DNA of 54,988 nucleotides from Mucilaginibacter sp. (GCA_028288305.1 JAQBOA010000011.1:1-54988); one strand, 5' to 3'; shown: positions 35,811-45,365, counted from the stretch's first letter. Numbers and translations are program-made. The notes: generated by a model from the letters alone, not told the origin.

Positions 35811-37049
35811 TTAAATCCTTCGTTTTAATGTAATAATCACATGGTCAAGCTTTTTTTCATGATAAACCTCGAGTAAAAGGCTGCGGTCAACTTGGGACTT
35901 GAAAAGTTTGTCTATTTCTTCAAGGCCCATGTCTTTCACCGCCTTAAAATTTATCGATACTATTTCATCATCTTTTTCCAGACCCACTTCATCACCTGCT
36001 GAGCCGGGTTCAACTCTGCTTATAATTATGCGATTATAAGCATCACCTGTGGAGTAATACTCTAAACCACTCATATCATGTTCAAAAGGTTCGCTAATGT
36101 TTGAACATGGTTTTATGTATAGTACGCTATCCGGATAATCAAATATTAAAGTAAATCTTTTAAGTATGCCAATGCCCAGGTTGCCATCCCGCTGTAATAG
36201 TGGCGTATTTCCGTTATTTTCCGGAAAAGAGGTAATTACATTTTTAAGTTTATACTTTCCTAAATCAACTTCTTTTACCCGGCTTAAAAAGCCCTCAATC
36301 GGGCCTGTTAATCCAACACCCAGGTTAGCGGCTATAAATTTTTCGGGAAGGCCATGTTTTTCTATTATATTTTCCAGTGATAATGGATGACCGGCTCCAA
36401 TGTCAATCACTAATTTATTATTAGTTCTAGTACCATTGGTAAAGGTAACATTAGCATGTATAAATGGCTTTCTATTTTCGATTGAAATAGGCACTTTACT
36501 TCCTTTTCTAAAAAGCCGGATGTCCTTTGGCCGCCAAACTGTTATTGTACTATCGGCGAAATCAATTTTAACTGCCAAATTGTTAAAAAACTCATATCCT
36601 AATAAACCATGTATAGGCATCCCAGCATAATTTGAAAGGCCAAAATGATCTTTTTTTAAAATTGCCGAAGCAACATCATAACTAACTAATCCTGGAATAC
36701 CAATATTTAAAGCAGATGTAGCGTAAGCTTCAAAATCATCTCCATCGCCTAAGCTGCTGATTTTTATTATGCGTTTATTTAAAACATTAATAGAATCAAC
36801 CAACTTAGGGTCGGTTATTAGCATGAGGCCTACCCCAGTATCTAAAATAAAATTATAAGGACCTTTGTCATTTATAGTTAAACGAATCACCAGCATATCC
36901 CTAACCATGCGAAATGGGATATTTACATGTTTCCTGTTGCCTTCTATATCAAAATATTGAGCGTTAGCTACTAAATAACTGCAACATAATAAAATTAAAA
37001 GCGCTAAAACGCGTAAACGGTTTATACTATAAAAGAGCCTATTTAACAA
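35811..37049 (-). CDS. Secreted retropepsin-like aspartic protease with C-terminal PDZ domain
   Basis: A 412-residue exported protein. The first codon appears to be TTG 37049: no ATG precedes the signal peptide (LALLILLCCSYLVANAQ). Two aspartic-protease half-domains follow, the first with FILDTGVG (about residue 70) and the second with LVIDIGAG (about 212). The usual DTG is DIG in the second, an unusual change beside a catalytic Asp. A PDZ domain occupies about 325-410 (ISRVEPGSAGDEVGLEKDDEIVSIN). Such proteins occur widely in Bacteroidetes but their targets are unknown. It is transcribed alone. Confidence 0.82.
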   Translation of the reverse strand: MLNRLFYSINRLRVLALLILLCCSYLVANAQYFDIEGNRKHVNIPFRMVRDMLVIRLTINDKGPYNFILDTGVGLMLITDPKLVDSINVLNKRIIKISSLGDGDDFEAYATSALNIGIPGLVSYDVASAILKKDHFGLSNYAGMPIHGLLGYEFFNNLAVKIDFADSTITVWRPKDIRLFRKGSKVPISIENRKPFIHANVTFTNGTRTNNKLVIDIGAGHPLSLENIIEKHGLPEKFIAANLGVGLTGPIEGFLSRVKEVDLGKYKLKNVITSFPENNGNTPLLQRDGNLGIGILKRFTLIFDYPDSVLYIKPCSNISEPFEHDMSGLEYYSTGDAYNRIIISRVEPGSAGDEVGLEKDDEIVSINFKAVKDMGLEEIDKLFKSQVDRSLLLEVYHEKKLDHVIITLKRRI

Positions 37050-37245
37050 ACGTTTATAATTTGGTTATTAAATATACACATTAATTACCAGAAAATAATT
37101 AATGGAATGAAAAATCTACAAATTATAAGGCTCGTCTGCTGTCAATTTATATGAGTTTATTATTCGAAGGCTGTCAAATAAAAAAGTTAGATAATATTAG
37201 CATCATTTTTAATGCTGCTGATATCTGTTCAAAATTTGCTTCTAA

Positions 37246-38226
37246 CTAATCAGGTTTTAAATTTCCCTTTAATTCAGGGTTTTGCGGAGGTAAAGTTGAT
37301 ACTACTTTTTCCACCTCAGTTTGCTGAATATGCACTGCGTAATCAGCAGGTTCTATCTTACTGCCAATGGCCTCGGCATATATCTGTGTGTATTCAGCGC
37401 CAATGTATAAAATAGCTGCAGTATAGTAAATCCAAACCAATATTATTAAAATGGAACCAGCCGCACCATAAGTTGAGGTCTTGGCTTCATATTGAATATA
37501 TAAGGTAATAGCATACTGACCAATCATAAAAAGTACAGCGGTAAAAAATGCGCCGCTTCGCACGTCCTTCCACTTGATTTTTACGTCAGGCAAAAACTTA
37601 AAAATAATAGCGAATAAAGACGAGATAATAATAAAGGTTAGTCCCAGGTTTATCACTTTTAAAAGCAAACTCGTAACAATAGGTATAAAATTTTCTATCC
37701 ACTCGCCCAGGGCGGAAATAATTAAGTTAACTATTAAGGAAGCTAATAATAAAAACCCAAGGCTTATGATAAGTGAAAATGATAAAAACCGGTTTTGGAT
37801 CATCTTGAGCCAGCCTCTTTTTGGCTTCGCTTTAACACGCCAAATCATGTTTAATGAGTCTTGTATCTCTAAAAAAATACCGCTTGCACCTAAAAAAAGT
37901 GTAATTACACCAATTACCACTGCGATGCCAGATTTACCCGAAAGCTGCAGCTTTTTTAAAATATCCTGTATCTGAAGAGCCGCTGCCGAACCAACATAGT
38001 GCGCTATTTGTGGATACAATCTGTTTGCAGCAGCGTCTTGTCCAAAAAACAATCCGGCCAAAGAAATAATTATTATAAGCAGGGGGGCTATTGAAAAAAT
38101 TGTATAATAAGCTAATGATGCGCTAAATTTTAATCCGTTATCATCATTGAAATTAACAAATGTTTTGGAAATTATCTTCCACATCTCCTTAAAATATTCT
38201 TTACTAAAAACCTTCATATCCATCAT
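37246..38226 (-). CDS. YihY/BrkB family inner-membrane protein
   Basis: A 326-residue membrane protein with six hydrophobic segments and the YihY (once called RNase BN) pattern: LKFSASLAYYTIFSIAPLLIIIISL (about 34-58), FLGASGIFLEIQDSLNMIW (about 115-133), and TYGAAGSILIILVWIYYTAAILYIGAEYTQIYAE near the end. Role unknown; the old ribonuclease name is not supported for this family. The C-terminal tail of about 40 residues is polar. Repeat locus H lies upstream. Start ATG 38226, with in-frame ATGs at 38223 and 38217. Confidence 0.9.
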   Translation of the reverse strand: MMDMKVFSKEYFKEMWKIISKTFVNFNDDNGLKFSASLAYYTIFSIAPLLIIIISLAGLFFGQDAAANRLYPQIAHYVGSAAALQIQDILKKLQLSGKSGIAVVIGVITLFLGASGIFLEIQDSLNMIWRVKAKPKRGWLKMIQNRFLSFSLIISLGFLLLASLIVNLIISALGEWIENFIPIVTSLLLKVINLGLTFIIISSLFAIIFKFLPDVKIKWKDVRSGAFFTAVLFMIGQYAITLYIQYEAKTSTYGAAGSILIILVWIYYTAAILYIGAEYTQIYAEAIGSKIEPADYAVHIQQTEVEKVVSTLPPQNPELKGNLKPD

Positions 38227-38367
38227 TATTGCACGGTATTAAAGACATACAGTATTATGTTTTTAAACAATACTGGTTAAATTGGTTCTAACAATTTTAA
38301 TGCCTTTTGATAGAAGCTTTAATAGGTAATAATGTTTGAAAGTAAAAAATATATTATCCAAGCGAAA

Positions 38368-38506
38368 CAAGAGTCAAGAACCAAGAGTCAAGAAAATAAT
38401 AGCATTGTGAAGAAATCCATTAAAAAAACAAGTTAAGCATACTATGTCGGCACGGAATCATAAATAAGATGGTTTTTACTTTTTTTGTCTTGATTCTTGG
38501 CTCTAA
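38368..38506. repeat. Heptamer-periodic inverted repeat, locus H (VanX-like operon / yihY)
   Basis: Left arm (38368-38396): AAGAGTC, AAGAACC, AAGAGTC, AAGAAAA. Right arm (38481-38506) on the other strand: TAGAGCC, AAGAATC, AAGACAA. The spacer is about 84 nt. The same word family recurs at loci F and N. It lies downstream of the dipeptidase stop, where it could fold in the transcript as a long hairpin. Confidence 0.8.
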
Positions 38507-38518
38507 TATCGATTCGCG

Positions 38519-39205
38519 TTACCCCCTGATTTCGGAAAATGGAATATCAAGCAGAGGGTAATTTTGCCAGTCGTTAAAATCATAGTGCCACCACTCAGTG
38601 CGGTAAACTTTAAAACCATGTGCCTGCATTACACTTTTCAATAATTCGCGGTTCTTTATTTCGTCTTTGGGCAGATCGGAATAATCAGCGGAAGCTTTTA
38701 CACTGAAACTATCGAAACCGGTGGGCATGTTAAGTTCTTTTCCTGTTTTTAAATCAATAACAGTAAGGTCAATGGCACAACCACGGTTATGTCTTGAACC
38801 TTTACGCGGATCAGCTACAAAATTGGTATCATGAGCCATTTCATAAAACTTTACTGTAACAGAATACGGACGGTAAGCATCATAAATTTTTAAACCCAAG
38901 CCCCTTGTTTTCAAATCAGCTTCCACAGCCTTTAAAGCTTCAACAACGGGAAGGCGTGCAAATGCTCTTGCCTGTGTGTACATACGCTGATGCATAAAAT
39001 TGTTTGTAGTAGCATACCTAATATCTAAAGCAATCCCGGGTATATATTTTTTTATCTCTACCAGTTTTAAGTTCGGTGTATCATTAATTTCCTTGGCATA
39101 ACTTTTCAACCCCATTACTCTGGCATTGTCAATATATTTATAATGCTGTGCCTGTACCTGGATGCAAAAAATGATAAACAGTAATAAAATAGAAAGGTGT
39201 TTCAT
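38519..39205 (-). CDS. D-alanyl-D-alanine dipeptidase (VanX/DdpX type, peptidase M15D)
   Basis: A zinc dipeptidase that cleaves D-Ala-D-Ala, exported by a signal peptide (MKHLSILLLFIIFCIQVQAQ). The 228-residue protein has the M15D pattern: YDAYRPYSVTVKF, the zinc motif SRHNRGCAIDLT (His and Asp ligands) and the final EWWHYDF (catalytic Glu and ligand His). It begins one base after the stop of alanine dehydrogenase and is surely co-transcribed. The context points to alanine or peptidoglycan peptide recycling, not glycopeptide resistance: no vanH or vanA is near. Confidence 0.9.
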   Translation of the reverse strand: MKHLSILLLFIIFCIQVQAQHYKYIDNARVMGLKSYAKEINDTPNLKLVEIKKYIPGIALDIRYATTNNFMHQRMYTQARAFARLPVVEALKAVEADLKTRGLGLKIYDAYRPYSVTVKFYEMAHDTNFVADPRKGSRHNRGCAIDLTVIDLKTGKELNMPTGFDSFSVKASADYSDLPKDEIKNRELLKSVMQAHGFKVYRTEWWHYDFNDWQNYPLLDIPFSEIRG

Positions 39206-39206
39206 A

Positions 39207-40433
39207 TTAATGATGAGAAACTATAAGCAGGTCAAGGTCTTTACTTGGGATAGAAAAGCGTTCGCCTATGTGTTTATTGGTTAAATGACCCTGGTAAATA
39301 TAAACAGCTTCACGCAGACCAGATTTTTGCCAGATTACATTTTTTAAACTTCCCTTTTCACCAATATCCAATAAAATAGGGGCAAAAATATTTGTGAGGG
39401 CATAAGTAGCAGTCCGAGCCACCCGCGAAGCAATATTAGGCACACAATAATGTATAACATCATATTTTCTGAATACCGGATGAGTGTGATTGGTTACTTC
39501 AGAGGTTTCAAAACAGCCGCCTTGATCAATACTTACATCAATAATCACTGAATTAGGTTTCATACGGCTTACTGTAGCTTCTGATACTAAGCATGGGCTG
39601 CGGCCATCTTCTGCACGCATAGCCCCTATGGCTACATCGCAGGTAGTAATAGCTTTTTCTAAGACGATAGGCTGAACAACGGAGGTAAATACCCTGCTGC
39701 CTATATTGTTTTGCAACCGGCGCAGTTTATAAATAGACGGATCAAAAACCTTGACTTCAGCACCTAACGATATTGCTGTACGTGTAGCATATTCTCCAAC
39801 AGTGCCCGCACCTAATATCACAATCTCTGTTGGCGGCACGCCAGTAATACCTCCAAGCATTAAACCTTTTCCGTCAAAAATGTTACTTAAATATTCGGCG
39901 GCAATTAATATGGAAGTGGCCCCAACAATTTCGCTCATTGCTCTTACAACACTTAATGAGCCGCCTTCATCACGCATATGTTCAAAGCACAGGGCTGTAA
40001 TCTTTTTGTTTATTAAAGCATGCAGGGACTCGGCTTTCAGAGTTGACAATTGCAATGCTGAAATAAGTATTTGACCAGGCTTCATCATCGCTATCTCACT
40101 AAGTGTAGGAGGTGCTATTTTTATAATAATATCTGCCTCGTATAATTTTTTAGTGTCGTAAACAATATGTGCGCCTTGTTCACTATAGTCTTTATCCAAA
40201 AAATTAGCTGCCTGCCCGGCATTGCTTTCGAGCATAACTTCGTGACCGTTATTAATCAATAACGCTACAGAAAGCGGCGTTAACGGTATCCTATTTTCCT
40301 GGAAAGAAATTTCTTTTGGAATGCCGATATAAAGTTTATTCTTTTTATTCTTTACCTCAAGCATCGACTCCTGGGGTTGCATCATAGCCTGTTTGGCAAC
40401 ATCCGAAAACCCACTGTATTTCCCTGAACTCAT
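39207..40433 (-). CDS. ald: Alanine dehydrogenase
   Basis: NAD-dependent conversion of L-alanine to pyruvate and ammonia. The 408-residue product has the alanine dehydrogenase/PNT fold: GIPKEISFQENRIPLTPLSV (about 38-57), GQILISALQLS, CFEHMRDEGG, the nucleotide fold VILGAGTVGEYATRTAISLGAEVKVFD (about 205-231), and DVSIDQGGCFETSEVTNH. The N-terminal extension of about 35 residues is longer than in the shortest homologues. It precedes the D-Ala-D-Ala dipeptidase gene with a 1-nt gap. Its product pyruvate links to malic enzyme metabolism elsewhere in the window. Confidence 0.92.
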   Translation of the reverse strand: MSSGKYSGFSDVAKQAMMQPQESMLEVKNKKNKLYIGIPKEISFQENRIPLTPLSVALLINNGHEVMLESNAGQAANFLDKDYSEQGAHIVYDTKKLYEADIIIKIAPPTLSEIAMMKPGQILISALQLSTLKAESLHALINKKITALCFEHMRDEGGSLSVVRAMSEIVGATSILIAAEYLSNIFDGKGLMLGGITGVPPTEIVILGAGTVGEYATRTAISLGAEVKVFDPSIYKLRRLQNNIGSRVFTSVVQPIVLEKAITTCDVAIGAMRAEDGRSPCLVSEATVSRMKPNSVIIDVSIDQGGCFETSEVTNHTHPVFRKYDVIHYCVPNIASRVARTATYALTNIFAPILLDIGEKGSLKNVIWQKSGLREAVYIYQGHLTNKHIGERFSIPSKDLDLLIVSHH

Positions 40434-40486
40434 TATATATTATTTTCTGGCTGATGAAGATAAAATAAAAAAAGGTTAGTTTAAAA

Positions 40487-40906
40487 TTAAATTTTTTCAA
40501 TAATTATCTGTCGCAAGTTATTCTCCAGCATATTTATTTTAACGCTTATATAATGCTCAGGCAACAGGTCGGGAATCTTTTCAGGCCATTCAATAAAGCA
40601 AAAAGCATCTGAATAAAAATATTCTTCATAGCCCATATCCAAAGCTTCGGTTTGATTTTTAAGTCTGTAAAAATCAAAATGGTAAATTTTTTGACCGGCG
40701 GCGCCAATGTATTCATTAACGATAGAAAAAGTAGGGCTTGTAACCGGCTCGGTTGTACCCAGATATTCGCATAAGGACTTGATAAGTGTGGTTTTGCCGG
40801 CACCTATTTCGCCATAAAAAAAGAAGATGCGGGTGTTTCCTGCAAATATTAGGGTTTCGGATGCGATTTTGGGGAGATCAGTTATTGATTTTGCGTTTAA
40901 AAGCAT
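40487..40906 (-). CDS. tsaE: tRNA threonylcarbamoyladenosine biosynthesis ATPase TsaE
   Basis: The P-loop ATPase partner of TsaB/TsaD in making the t6A base of ANN-decoding tRNAs. At 139 residues it is full length. The Walker A is FFYGEIGAGKTTLIKSL (about 28-44), then TSPTFSIVNEY and FCFIEWPEKIPDLLP near the C-terminus, as in the family. It lies 53 nt upstream of ald, possibly in one transcript, and downstream of porX beyond a palindromic REP-like element. Confidence 0.94.
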   Translation of the reverse strand: MLLNAKSITDLPKIASETLIFAGNTRIFFFYGEIGAGKTTLIKSLCEYLGTTEPVTSPTFSIVNEYIGAAGQKIYHFDFYRLKNQTEALDMGYEEYFYSDAFCFIEWPEKIPDLLPEHYISVKINMLENNLRQIIIEKI

Positions 40907-40929
40907 AAAGACATGATACGCTTAACCAC

Positions 40930-41014
40930 TTGTCATTGCGAGGTATGAAGCAATCGCGAACTTACCTGGCGGTTTGTGCATAGTCTGCGATTGCTTCGTA
41001 CCTCGCAATGACAA
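40930..41014. repeat. REP-like palindrome between porX and tsaE
   Basis: Two 28-nt inverted arms (40930-40957 and 40987-41014) differ at one base and are separated by 29 nt. The arm starts TTGTCATTGCGAGG and contains GAAGCAATCGC, a word I recall as a widespread dispersed repeat in several bacterial groups. It is not built of 7-mers, so it differs in type from the other palindromes here. It may terminate porX. Confidence 0.8.
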
Positions 41015-41051
41015 ATCGGTTTTTTTATCCAAAAATACAAAATTAAACTTA

Positions 41052-42605
41052 TTATTTCGGCCCGTAAACAGCAATCGGTATTAGCATTTCTTCGAGTGAT
41101 ACCCCGCCATGCTGAAAGGTCTCGCTATAAAAATTAACAAAGTGATTATAATTGTTAGGGTAAACAAAATAACCGTCTTCCTTCGCAAACACGAAGCTCG
41201 AACTTACATGGAGTTTAGGCAACATAGCATCATGAGGGTTACGTATATGAAAAACCTCTTTAGGATTAAAATTTAAATTTTTGCCTTGTTTATAGCGTAA
41301 ATTGGTATTGGTATTTCTATCGCCAACTATTTTACTTGGATTTTTAACTCTTATAGTTCCATGATCAGTAGTTAAAATCACCCTTACCTGTTTTTGAGCT
41401 AAAAACTTAAGCAAGTCAAACAAAGGTGAATGTTCAAACCACGATAGGGTTAAGGAGCGGTAAGCGGCATCGTTGCTAGCCAGCTCACGTATCATTTGCA
41501 TATCTGTGCGAGCGTGTGAAAGCATGTCAACAAAATTATAAACCACCACATTAAGCTCGTTATTCATCAGGTTGTTTACAGAATCATTAAGAGCACGGCC
41601 CTCATCAATATTTAAAATTTTATTGTAGGAGTATTTAATATCTTTCCGCAATACACGTTTTATCTGGTCGGCAATAAACTCACCTTCATGCAAATTTTTA
41701 CCGCCTTCATCTTCATCATTCTGCCACATTTCGGGATAACGTTTTTCCATATCCAAAGGCATCAGGCCCGAGAAAATTGCATTACGGGCATATTGAGTAG
41801 CAGTTGGCAAAATGCTGTAATAAGCATCTTCCTCCTCCAATCTGAAATACTCTGTTAAAATAGGATTGATTATCCTGAATTGGTCGTATCTTAAATTATC
41901 AATTAAAATAAAAAATACAGGGCCATTTCCATCCAGCTTAGGGAAAACCTTCTTTTTAAATAATTGGGGTGATATAATCGGGCCTGAGTCAGGAACCTTT
42001 AGCCAGTTTACATAATTTCGTTCAATAAACTTGCAAAATTGCACATTGGCTTCGGATTTTTGCATGGTTAGTATTTCATGCATGCCGGCATCCTCTAATT
42101 GCTCCAACTCCAATTCCCAATAAATAAGTTTCTTATAAACATCAACCCATTCCTGGTAGTTCAGGTTATCATTAAGTATCATACCTAAACTCCTGAAATC
42201 CTGTTGGTAGGCCATGGTTGTTTTTTCGGTGACCAGGCGTTTGTTTTCGGTGAGCTTTTTTATAGTAAGTTGTATTTGCTTAGGATTTACCGGCTTTATC
42301 AGGTAATCATCTATCTTTGATCCTATAGCATCCTCCATTAAATACTCCTCTTCGTTTTTTGTTATCAAAACAATAGGAACATCGTTATTAATATTTTTAA
42401 TTTGTGATAAAGTTTCAAGTCCGGTTAAGCCCGGCATATTTTCATCTAAAAAAACCAGGTCAAAATAGTTATTTTTGAAAGCTTCAACCGCATCGTTACC
42501 ATTGGTTACAGTGGTAACTTTGTAACCCTTTTCATTTAAAAAAAGTATATGTGGTTTTAACAGGTCAATTTCGTCATCGGCCCATAATATGGTGGTATCC
42601 TGCAT
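41052..42605 (-). CDS. porX: PorX: response regulator with PglZ-type phosphatase domain (T9SS control)
   Basis: PorX regulates the type IX secretion system and gliding in Bacteroidetes. The 517-residue protein has an N-terminal receiver (about 1-120; acidic pair DDE near residue 11, phosphoacceptor Asp54 in FLDENMPG, Lys in LIKPVNP). A helical linker leads to a C-terminal alkaline-phosphatase-like PglZ domain (about 215-515: FILIDNLRYDQFR, NAIFSGLMPLDM, VVYNFVDMLSHARTDMQ, VILTTDHGTIRV). No PorY kinase is adjacent, as usual. The propeller protein at 11003 is a likely client of this secretion system. Confidence 0.95.
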   Translation of the reverse strand: MQDTTILWADDEIDLLKPHILFLNEKGYKVTTVTNGNDAVEAFKNNYFDLVFLDENMPGLTGLETLSQIKNINNDVPIVLITKNEEEYLMEDAIGSKIDDYLIKPVNPKQIQLTIKKLTENKRLVTEKTTMAYQQDFRSLGMILNDNLNYQEWVDVYKKLIYWELELEQLEDAGMHEILTMQKSEANVQFCKFIERNYVNWLKVPDSGPIISPQLFKKKVFPKLDGNGPVFFILIDNLRYDQFRIINPILTEYFRLEEEDAYYSILPTATQYARNAIFSGLMPLDMEKRYPEMWQNDEDEGGKNLHEGEFIADQIKRVLRKDIKYSYNKILNIDEGRALNDSVNNLMNNELNVVVYNFVDMLSHARTDMQMIRELASNDAAYRSLTLSWFEHSPLFDLLKFLAQKQVRVILTTDHGTIRVKNPSKIVGDRNTNTNLRYKQGKNLNFNPKEVFHIRNPHDAMLPKLHVSSSFVFAKEDGYFVYPNNYNHFVNFYSETFQHGGVSLEEMLIPIAVYGPK

Positions 42606-42835
42606 TATATATAGTATTTTAAATATATGTTTGTTTGAATCAGGATTTACAGAATTTGGGGATTAACAGAATCATAAAAATTCAGCAAAATTTTAAATTC
42701 TATAAATTCCGATTCATACTATTAACTATCAAAGCACAGGTTTTGTTATTAATTATTAAGAGATTAACAAAAATTAACAATTGAAAGACTTTGTGTTTTA
42801 GCTTTATTTAACATTTTTACACCGTAATTAGCACA

Positions 42836-44062
42836 TTGAATAAAAAGAAAATAATAAACGACCCGGTGTATGGGTTTATCAGTATCCCAACTGAACTGAT
42901 ATTCGATCTAATCGAACATCCATATTTCCAAAGGCTAAGATACATTAAACAATTGGGTATGACGCACCTTGTTTATCCGGGGGCGTTGCATACCCGTTTT
43001 CATCATGCCTTAGGTGCTATGCACCTGATGGGTATGGCAATAGAAACACTGCGCAATAAAAGCCATGAAATATCAGTTGATGAAGAAGAAGCGGTAATCA
43101 TAGCTATACTGTTACATGATATAGGGCATGGGCCTTTCTCTCACGCTTTAGAAGAAATTATAGTTGAAGGCATATCACACGAGGAAATATCGGCCATGTT
43201 AATGAGTAAGCTGAATGTGCAATTTAGTGGAAGGTTAACGATGGCCATTAACATTTTTAATGGCACCTACCCGCGTCAATTTTTGCATCAGCTGGTTTCG
43301 AGCCAACTGGATATGGATAGAATGGATTACCTTAACCGGGACAGCTTTTTTACCGGCGTTGCTGAAGGGGTGATCAGCTCGGACCGAATTATTAAGATGC
43401 TGAATGTAGAAAACGACAATATAGTAGTTGAAGAAAAGGGAATATACTCGGTTGAGAAGTTTTTAATTGCACGCAGGTTAATGTACTGGCAGGTTTATTT
43501 ACATAAAACAGTGATAGCCGCCGAGCAATTGCTGGCAAAAATACTAAAACGCAGCAGGGAACTTGCCTTGAAAGGTGAATCTGTTTTTACAACACCGGCA
43601 TTAAACCATTTTCTAAAAAAACCTATCAATAACGAAGCATTTATGACTGAAGATCATCACCTGGAAATTTTTGCAGGTCTTGACGATACTGATATTATGG
43701 CAGCTGTAAAAGTTTGGGCCACACATGATGATTTTGTTTTAGCCAAACTATGTCGGGATTTAGTTGAGAGAAATCTTTATAAAGTTGATATAACCAACGA
43801 TGCCCCCAGTGACCAATATATAGCCCAATTAACAGAACAGGCTGTAAAAAAATATGGAATAACACCATATGAGGCTTCTTACTTTGTTTTTAAAGAAATC
43901 ATACGTAACGACGCCTATAAACCGGGAGACGGTAACATTCGTATTTTGATGAAAAACGGCATTGTAAAAGACATTGCGGCCGCCAGCGATAATTCAAATT
44001 TAGAGGCTTTGGCAAAAACCGTAAAAAAATATATACTTTGCTATAAGAAAGAGTTAGTTTAG
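42836..44062 (+). CDS. HD-domain phosphohydrolase (dNTPase/SAMHD1-like)
   Basis: A 408-residue cytoplasmic HD-superfamily protein. The opening NDPVYGFISIP and HPYFQRLRYIKQLG are typical of this group. The metal site has RFHHALGAMHL (His near 55) and LLHDIGHGPFSH (HD near 94-95), then SSQLDMDRMDYLNRD. The start codon is TTG 42836: no ATG precedes the conserved NDPVYG. The exact substrate (dNTP or other nucleotide) is not known. It opens the plus-strand block leading into the lipid A genes, separated from lpxD by repeat locus J. Confidence 0.88.
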   Translation: MNKKKIINDPVYGFISIPTELIFDLIEHPYFQRLRYIKQLGMTHLVYPGALHTRFHHALGAMHLMGMAIETLRNKSHEISVDEEEAVIIAILLHDIGHGPFSHALEEIIVEGISHEEISAMLMSKLNVQFSGRLTMAINIFNGTYPRQFLHQLVSSQLDMDRMDYLNRDSFFTGVAEGVISSDRIIKMLNVENDNIVVEEKGIYSVEKFLIARRLMYWQVYLHKTVIAAEQLLAKILKRSRELALKGESVFTTPALNHFLKKPINNEAFMTEDHHLEIFAGLDDTDIMAAVKVWATHDDFVLAKLCRDLVERNLYKVDITNDAPSDQYIAQLTEQAVKKYGITPYEASYFVFKEIIRNDAYKPGDGNIRILMKNGIVKDIAAASDNSNLEALAKTVKKYILCYKKELV

Positions 44063-44064
44063 AT

Positions 44065-44190
44065 TAGTCCGAAAGTCGGAAAGTCCGGAAAGTCCGAAAG
44101 AAAGATTTTCGGGGGCAGAGGGATAAGAAGGCTGGAAATGGATGATTGAGGCTTCGGACTTTCCGACTTTCGGACTTTCCGGACTTCCTA
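44065..44190. repeat. Heptamer-like inverted repeat, locus J (HD gene / lpxD)
   Basis: Left arm (44065-44099): units of 7-9 nt around AAGTCCGA and AAGTCGGA. Right arm (44151-44190) on the other strand: AAGTCCGG, AAAGTCCG, AAAGTCGG. Unit length is less regular than elsewhere. The spacer of 51 nt holds G-rich sequence. Confidence 0.8.
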
Positions 44191-44233
44191 AAAACAAATT
44201 TGCTGCTTTAATTTTAACATTTAAATTTGCCTG

Positions 44234-45274
44234 ATGCAATTTACCGCGCAAGAATTAAGTTTAATGCTTAACGGAACAGTTGAAGGTGACCCGTTAGTAG
44301 CGGTAAACCAACTGGCGAAAATAGAAGAAGCCAATGCCGGCTCTTTATCTTTTTTAGCAAACCCCAAGTACGAGCAGTACCTTTACACAACCAATGCTTC
44401 GGTGGTAATCATTAATAAGGATCAGGTGCTTTCTGAACCAATAAAAACTACTTTGATCCGCGTAGAGAATGCTTATAGTGCATTTTCTTTGTTGCTCGAG
44501 AAATACAATACTATAAAATTAAACAAATCAGGTATCGAACAGCATTGCTATATTCATTCATCAGCTCAGATAGGTGAAAATGTTTATGTCGGCGCCTTTG
44601 CTTATATCGGTCCCAATGTTAAAATAGGTAATAATTGTAAAATTTATCCCCATACTTATATTGCAGATGATGTAGTTATTGGTAACAATGTTACTTTTTT
44701 TCCTGGTGTAAAAATTTATTTTGATAGTATAATAGGAAACAACGTTATTATACATTCGGGCACTATAATAGGAGCAGATGGTTTTGGTTTTGCCCCGGCA
44801 AGTGATGGTACCTATACTAAAATAAGCCAAATAGGGAATGTTATAATTGAAGATGATGTTGAAATTGGCTCCAACACCACCATTGACCGCGCTACTATGG
44901 GGTCAACTATAATACGCAAAGGTGTAAAGCTCGATAACCTTATCCAGGTGGCACATAATGTAGAAATTGGCGCTAATACTGTTATTGCAGCACAAACCGG
45001 GGTATCAGGAAGTGCTAAAATTGGGGAAAATTGCATTATTGGCGGGCAAGCCGGTATAGTCGGTCATATTAACATCGCTAAAGGCTCACAAATCCAGGCT
45101 AAATCCGGAATAAGCCGCTCAATAGTTATTGAAGGAAAAAAATGGGCTGGTGCACCGGCGGTATCCTACAACGATAATATGCGGTCGCAAGTAGTAATAA
45201 ACCGTTTGCCGGAATTAGAAAAAAAAATCATTGAACTTGAAAAAATAATTACTGAATTAAGAAAAGGTCATTAG
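44234..45274 (+). CDS. lpxD: UDP-3-O-(3-hydroxyacyl)glucosamine N-acyltransferase
   Basis: Third acylation step of lipid A synthesis (Raetz pathway). The 346-residue protein has the N-terminal LpxD domain (about 1-100; [16 protein letters not shown]) and then a left-handed beta-helix of hexapeptide repeats ([20 protein letters not shown] and following). The catalytic His is in [27 protein letters not shown]. The start is ATG 44234. Its last codons (GGT CAT) and TAG stop are part of repeat locus K, like the stop of the dehydrogenase in locus C. Confidence 0.95.
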   Translation: MQFTAQELSLMLNGTVEGDPLVAVNQLAKIEEANAGSLSFLANPKYEQYLYTTNASVVIINKDQVLSEPIKTTLIRVENAYSAFSLLLEKYNTIKLNKSGIEQHCYIHSSAQIGENVYVGAFAYIGPNVKIGNNCKIYPHTYIADDVVIGNNVTFFPGVKIYFDSIIGNNVIIHSGTIIGADGFGFAPASDGTYTKISQIGNVIIEDDVEIGSNTTIDRATMGSTIIRKGVKLDNLIQVAHNVEIGANTVIAAQTGVSGSAKIGENCIIGGQAGIVGHINIAKGSQIQAKSGISRSIVIEGKKWAGAPAVSYNDNMRSQVVINRLPELEKKIIELEKIITELRKGH

Positions 45275-45362
45275 TCATTATGTCATTAGTCATTGGCTAT
45301 TCGATAAAATAGAATAGTAACCAATGACTCAATGACCAATGACCTAATGACCAATGACTATT
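45266..45362. repeat. Heptamer-periodic inverted repeat, locus K (lpxD / lpxC-fabZ)
   Basis: Left arm (45266-45302): GTCATTA, GTCATTAT, GTCATTA, GTCATTG. Right arm (45315-45362) on the other strand: GTCATTG, GTCATTAG, GTCATTG, GTCATTGA, GTCATTG. Units are 7 or 8 nt. The lpxD stop lies in the left arm and an in-frame ATG (45354) upstream of lpxC in the right arm. It interrupts an otherwise compact operon. Confidence 0.85.
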
Positions 45363-45365
45363 AAG

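Noticed and set aside
37574..37975. 133-codon plus-strand frame inside yihY
   Set aside because: Antisense shadow of a membrane protein gene.
38519..39205. Glycopeptide (vancomycin) resistance gene
   Set aside because: The protein is VanX-like, but no vanH, vanA or vanRS is present and it is paired with alanine dehydrogenase; a metabolic role is more likely.
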